Assembly: GCA_029856615.1 (NCBI GenBank)
Contig: JAHKLF010000072.1
Span: forward strand, 1 to 7,400
Reading direction: 5' to 3'
Length of the DNA stretch: 7,400 nucleotides
Source: Candidatus Njordarchaeota archaeon
GTDB taxonomy: Archaea; Asgardarchaeota; Njordarchaeia; Njordarchaeales; Njordarchaeaceae
Position numbers and translations under genes: made by a program. Under the pieces are notes generated by a model. It saw only the letters and a program-made list of their open reading frames with translations, was not told where the DNA came from and ran no database searches. Of the stretch, positions 4,811-7,400 are shown piece after piece (the first letter of the stretch is position 1; the number at the start of each line of letters is the position of its first letter).

Positions 4811-7400
4811 ATGAAGTGCTATTTCATTCCTCATACTCACTGGGATAGAGAATGGTATTTAACATTCAATGAGTATAGACTATGCTTAGTTCGTGTTCTG
4901 GATAATATAATTGACTCGCTTACCAAAGGATCCGCAAAATTCTTTATGCTAGATGGTCAGGTATCAGCATTAGTGGATTATTTAGAAGTTTCTCCCTCTA
5001 AAGAAAAAATTGTCAGGCAGCTTGTATCAGAAAATAAGTTAGCTATTGGACCTTGGTTCACGCAACCAGATGAATTCTTAGTCTCTGGAGAATCCCTAAT
5101 TAGAAATCTTTTCTATGGGATTACAATTGCTAGATCGTTCGGAAAATGTATGATGATAGGCTACTTACCAGACGCGTTCGGACATACGCCCCAATTGCCT
5201 CAAATCCTGAATGGATTTGGCATCGACACATTCCTTTTTTCTAGAGGATTAGCAGATGAAGTTAAATGCGAATTCATCTGGCAGGCTCCGGATGGATCAC
5301 GCGTTCTGGCAAGCTTTTTGAAAAATGGATACTGCAATGCACTTTTCTTGGGAGTTGAGAATCCTTATCTCCGAGCTTTAAGAGTTTTTAGTGATCCCTA
5401 TAATAGGGTCACGGCATATTACACATTCTATGACCAAGAACCCGATTTTGATGTTGATAAAGCTGTCGATAGATTAAAAAAGATAATTACTGAACTTTCT
5501 GAGTGCGTGAAATCTCAGAGTATTTTAATTATGAATGGCTGTGACCACTTACCAATACAAGTCAAAATTCAGGAAAAGTTAAATGAAATAAGCAAAAGAA
5601 TCGGTATTAACATGATTATCGGGTCTCTCGAGAATTATTTTGATAATCTTAAAAAAATCCATAATGAATTAGAGGTCTATGAAGGAGAACTAAGATCGGC
5701 AAAGTATAGACCTATTCTAGCGGATGTTCTTTCAACCCGTGTATACCTGAAACAACTGAATTTTAAAGCAGAGAAGCTCTTGGAGAAGTACTTAGAACCA
5801 CTAGCAACGATTTTAATGTTAATGGGAGAAAAATATCCACATGAGCTCATTAAACAGCTTTGGTTAAAGCTGCTTCTAAACCACGCACATGATAGTATCT
5901 GCGGCACGAGTGTTGATGAGGTACATAGAGAGAATGTAGCGCGGTTTCAAGAAGTAATTTCTGCTACTAGTGCTTTATCATTGCAATTATTACACAAGTT
6001 GGCCAGCATGATCAACGTTGAAGGCGAAAGAATAGTAATATTCAATCCAAATAATTGGGAGGCAACGGGGATAGTTAGTGTTTTCATTCCAAATGATGAA
6101 GAAAATATCACTATATTAGATGATACATTAACCCCGATAGTATTTCGGCTTGATGAAGTATTAGAGCATTATGGAAGAATGCGTAAGATTCTCTTTATAG
6201 CTGAGAAAGTTCCGCCCCTTGGTTTTCGAACGTATTTAATTAGGAGAAATACCACCAAGTATCGTCTCTCTGATATAAAAGTACTCGACGATAATACGAT
6301 TGAAAACTCTTTTCTGAAAATTAAGGTTCAGGAGAAAGGTGGCACTATTACGGTAGTTGATAAAGTAAATAATGTTGTTTATAAAGATATCAATATATTT
6401 ATCGATGAGGGAGACTACGGTGACGTATATAATTATGATAAACCAGAGAATGATACAGTTATCAGGAGCACAGACTTCAAGGCTCAAATATCTATAATCG
6501 ACCAAAGCCCCGTAAAAGCTACTATTCATGCCAGATTAGAAATGATAGTACCTAAGGAAATCATAGATAAATCACGTTCGCATGAGAAGACACCCCTCAG
6601 AATAGATGTATATTATACCCTGTACGCATACACACCAAGATTAGATGTAAAAGTTGTCATTAATAACACAGCTAAAGATCACCGTATAAGAGTAATGTTC
6701 CCTACGAAAATAAAGACCGATAATGTTGTTTCAGAAGTACATTTCTTAAATTATAAAAGACCAGTGAATATCCCCACGCATCCAGATTGGATAGAACAAC
6801 CACCAAGAGTTCATCCATTTCATGATTATGTAATGATACGAGACCAAGAAAAAGGATTATTAATAGCCGCTCGAGGACTATATGAATTTTACGCAGAGAA
6901 ACATGACGAGGGTATAATACTTTATTTAACACTGCTTCGGAGTATAGGTATGCTGTCTAAGGGTGATTTAAAAAGCCGACGTGGCCATGCTGGACCTCCA
7001 ATTCCCGTACCCGAAGCTCAGTGCTTAAGACACTTCGAATTTGAGTACTCTATAATACCCTTTGGAAAGGATGTCCTCTATGCAGTACGAAGAGCAAAAG
7101 AATTCACTCATCCACTAATCGCTGTTTATCATAGTGGTGGAAAAGGCTATCTACCAGTAAAAGCAAGTATTATAAAAATAAACTCCAAGAGTTCCTTTAT
7201 ATCTGCCTTCAAAAAATGCGAATGGAGTGATGATGTGATTGTAAGAATATTTAATCCATGGAATATGACAGATGATATTACGATTTCCTCATCACTGGTG
7301 TCCTTGATAGAAGCCTATGAGACGAATTTGCTTGAAGAAAAAGAAAGAAAAATTGAAGTAAAAAACAATAGCTTAAGGATCACATTATCGCCCTACAAAA
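4811..7400 (+). CDS. GH38 alpha-mannosidase (C-terminus beyond the right edge)
   Basis: The frame is open from the ATG at 4811 to the window edge: 863 codons with no stop or frameshift. It is a retaining, zinc-dependent alpha-mannosidase of family GH38. The N-terminal catalytic domain has HTHWDREW (residues 8-15), giving zinc ligands H10 and D12, nucleophile and zinc ligand D121 in YLPDAFGH, NGCDH (242-246), and H360 in HAHDSICGT, the fourth zinc ligand by comparison with Golgi mannosidase II. The helical mid domain is around 285-380. The C-terminal beta domains carry the family blocks GDYGDVYNY (534-542) and a GHAGPP...PEAQC block (725-738). The ending, LRITLSPYK, resembles a last beta strand, so few residues are probably missing. 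There is no signal peptide, so the enzyme is likely cytoplasmic. The layout is closest to prokaryotic GH38 enzymes such as mannosylglycerate hydrolase (MngB) and archaeal alpha-mannosidases; the substrate is not settled. An in-frame GTG at 4802 is an alternative start; the ribosome-binding site is weak (GTGGGA). Confidence 0.95.
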   Translation, partial: MKCYFIPHTHWDREWYLTFNEYRLCLVRVLDNIIDSLTKGSAKFFMLDGQVSALVDYLEVSPSKEKIVRQLVSENKLAIGPWFTQPDEFLVSGESLIRNLFYGITIARSFGKCMMIGYLPDAFGHTPQLPQILNGFGIDTFLFSRGLADEVKCEFIWQAPDGSRVLASFLKNGYCNALFLGVENPYLRALRVFSDPYNRVTAYYTFYDQEPDFDVDKAVDRLKKIITELSECVKSQSILIMNGCDHLPIQVKIQEKLNEISKRIGINMIIGSLENYFDNLKKIHNELEVYEGELRSAKYRPILADVLSTRVYLKQLNFKAEKLLEKYLEPLATILMLMGEKYPHELIKQLWLKLLLNHAHDSICGTSVDEVHRENVARFQEVISATSALSLQLLHKLASMINVEGERIVIFNPNNWEATGIVSVFIPNDEENITILDDTLTPIVFRLDEVLEHYGRMRKILFIAEKVPPLGFRTYLIRRNTTKYRLSDIKVLDDNTIENSFLKIKVQEKGGTITVVDKVNNVVYKDINIFIDEGDYGDVYNYDKPENDTVIRSTDFKAQISIIDQSPVKATIHARLEMIVPKEIIDKSRSHEKTPLRIDVYYTLYAYTPRLDVKVVINNTAKDHRIRVMFPTKIKTDNVVSEVHFLNYKRPVNIPTHPDWIEQPPRVHPFHDYVMIRDQEKGLLIAARGLYEFYAEKHDEGIILYLTLLRSIGMLSKGDLKSRRGHAGPPIPVPEAQCLRHFEFEYSIIPFGKDVLYAVRRAKEFTHPLIAVYHSGGKGYLPVKASIIKINSKSSFISAFKKCEWSDDVIVRIFNPWNMTDDITISSSLVSLIEAYETNLLEEKERKIEVKNNSLRITLSPYK

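Noticed and set aside
6236..6932. Two minus-strand frames of 97 and 76 codons inside the mannosidase gene
   Set aside because: They are antisense to the continuous GH38 frame and rich in I, N, Y and L, as expected from reverse reading of AT-rich coding DNA.

Overview
The window looks like AT-rich archaeal chromosome, probably from a thermophilic lineage. Evidence for Archaea: an aCPSF2-type beta-CASP nuclease, Shine-Dalgarno sites of the GGTGAT/GGAGG type, T/A-only TATA-like boxes upstream of genes, and GTG and TTG starts. The lineage cannot be fixed from sequence alone. I see no mobile element, CRISPR array, tRNA or rRNA, and composition looks even along the window.

Layout: (1) Positions 1-1436, minus strand: a beta-CASP ribonuclease of the CPSF/RNase J superfamily, followed by the start of a second gene that runs off the left edge. 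The second gene has a TTG start inside the stop codon of the first, so the pair looks like a translationally coupled operon. (2) Positions 1437-1739: a 303-bp divergent intergenic region with an 18-bp all-A/T palindrome at promoter distance from the nuclease gene, a twice-repeated AGTGATAG...ATAATCA motif and several TATA-like tracts. (3) Positions 1740-4196, plus strand: a secreted, C-terminally membrane-anchored subtilisin (S8) with a complete catalytic set, followed by beta-rich domains and a tail full of N-glycosylation sequons. (4) Positions 4193-4636, minus strand: a Nudix hydrolase, convergent with the protease and overlapping it by 4 bp. (5) Positions 4637-4810: a 174-bp divergent promoter region. 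(6) Positions 4811-7400, plus strand: a GH38 alpha-mannosidase without a signal peptide, complete except for its last few residues beyond the right edge.

The genes do not form one obvious pathway. They are RNA processing (nuclease), cell-surface proteolysis (subtilisin), nucleotide housekeeping (Nudix) and mannoside hydrolysis (GH38), arranged as separate, mostly divergent or convergent transcription units. I did not find a convincing new biological system. The points most worth checking are the unlisted coupled gene at the left edge, the structured divergent promoter region, and a possible link between the sequon-rich surface protease and the mannosidase.
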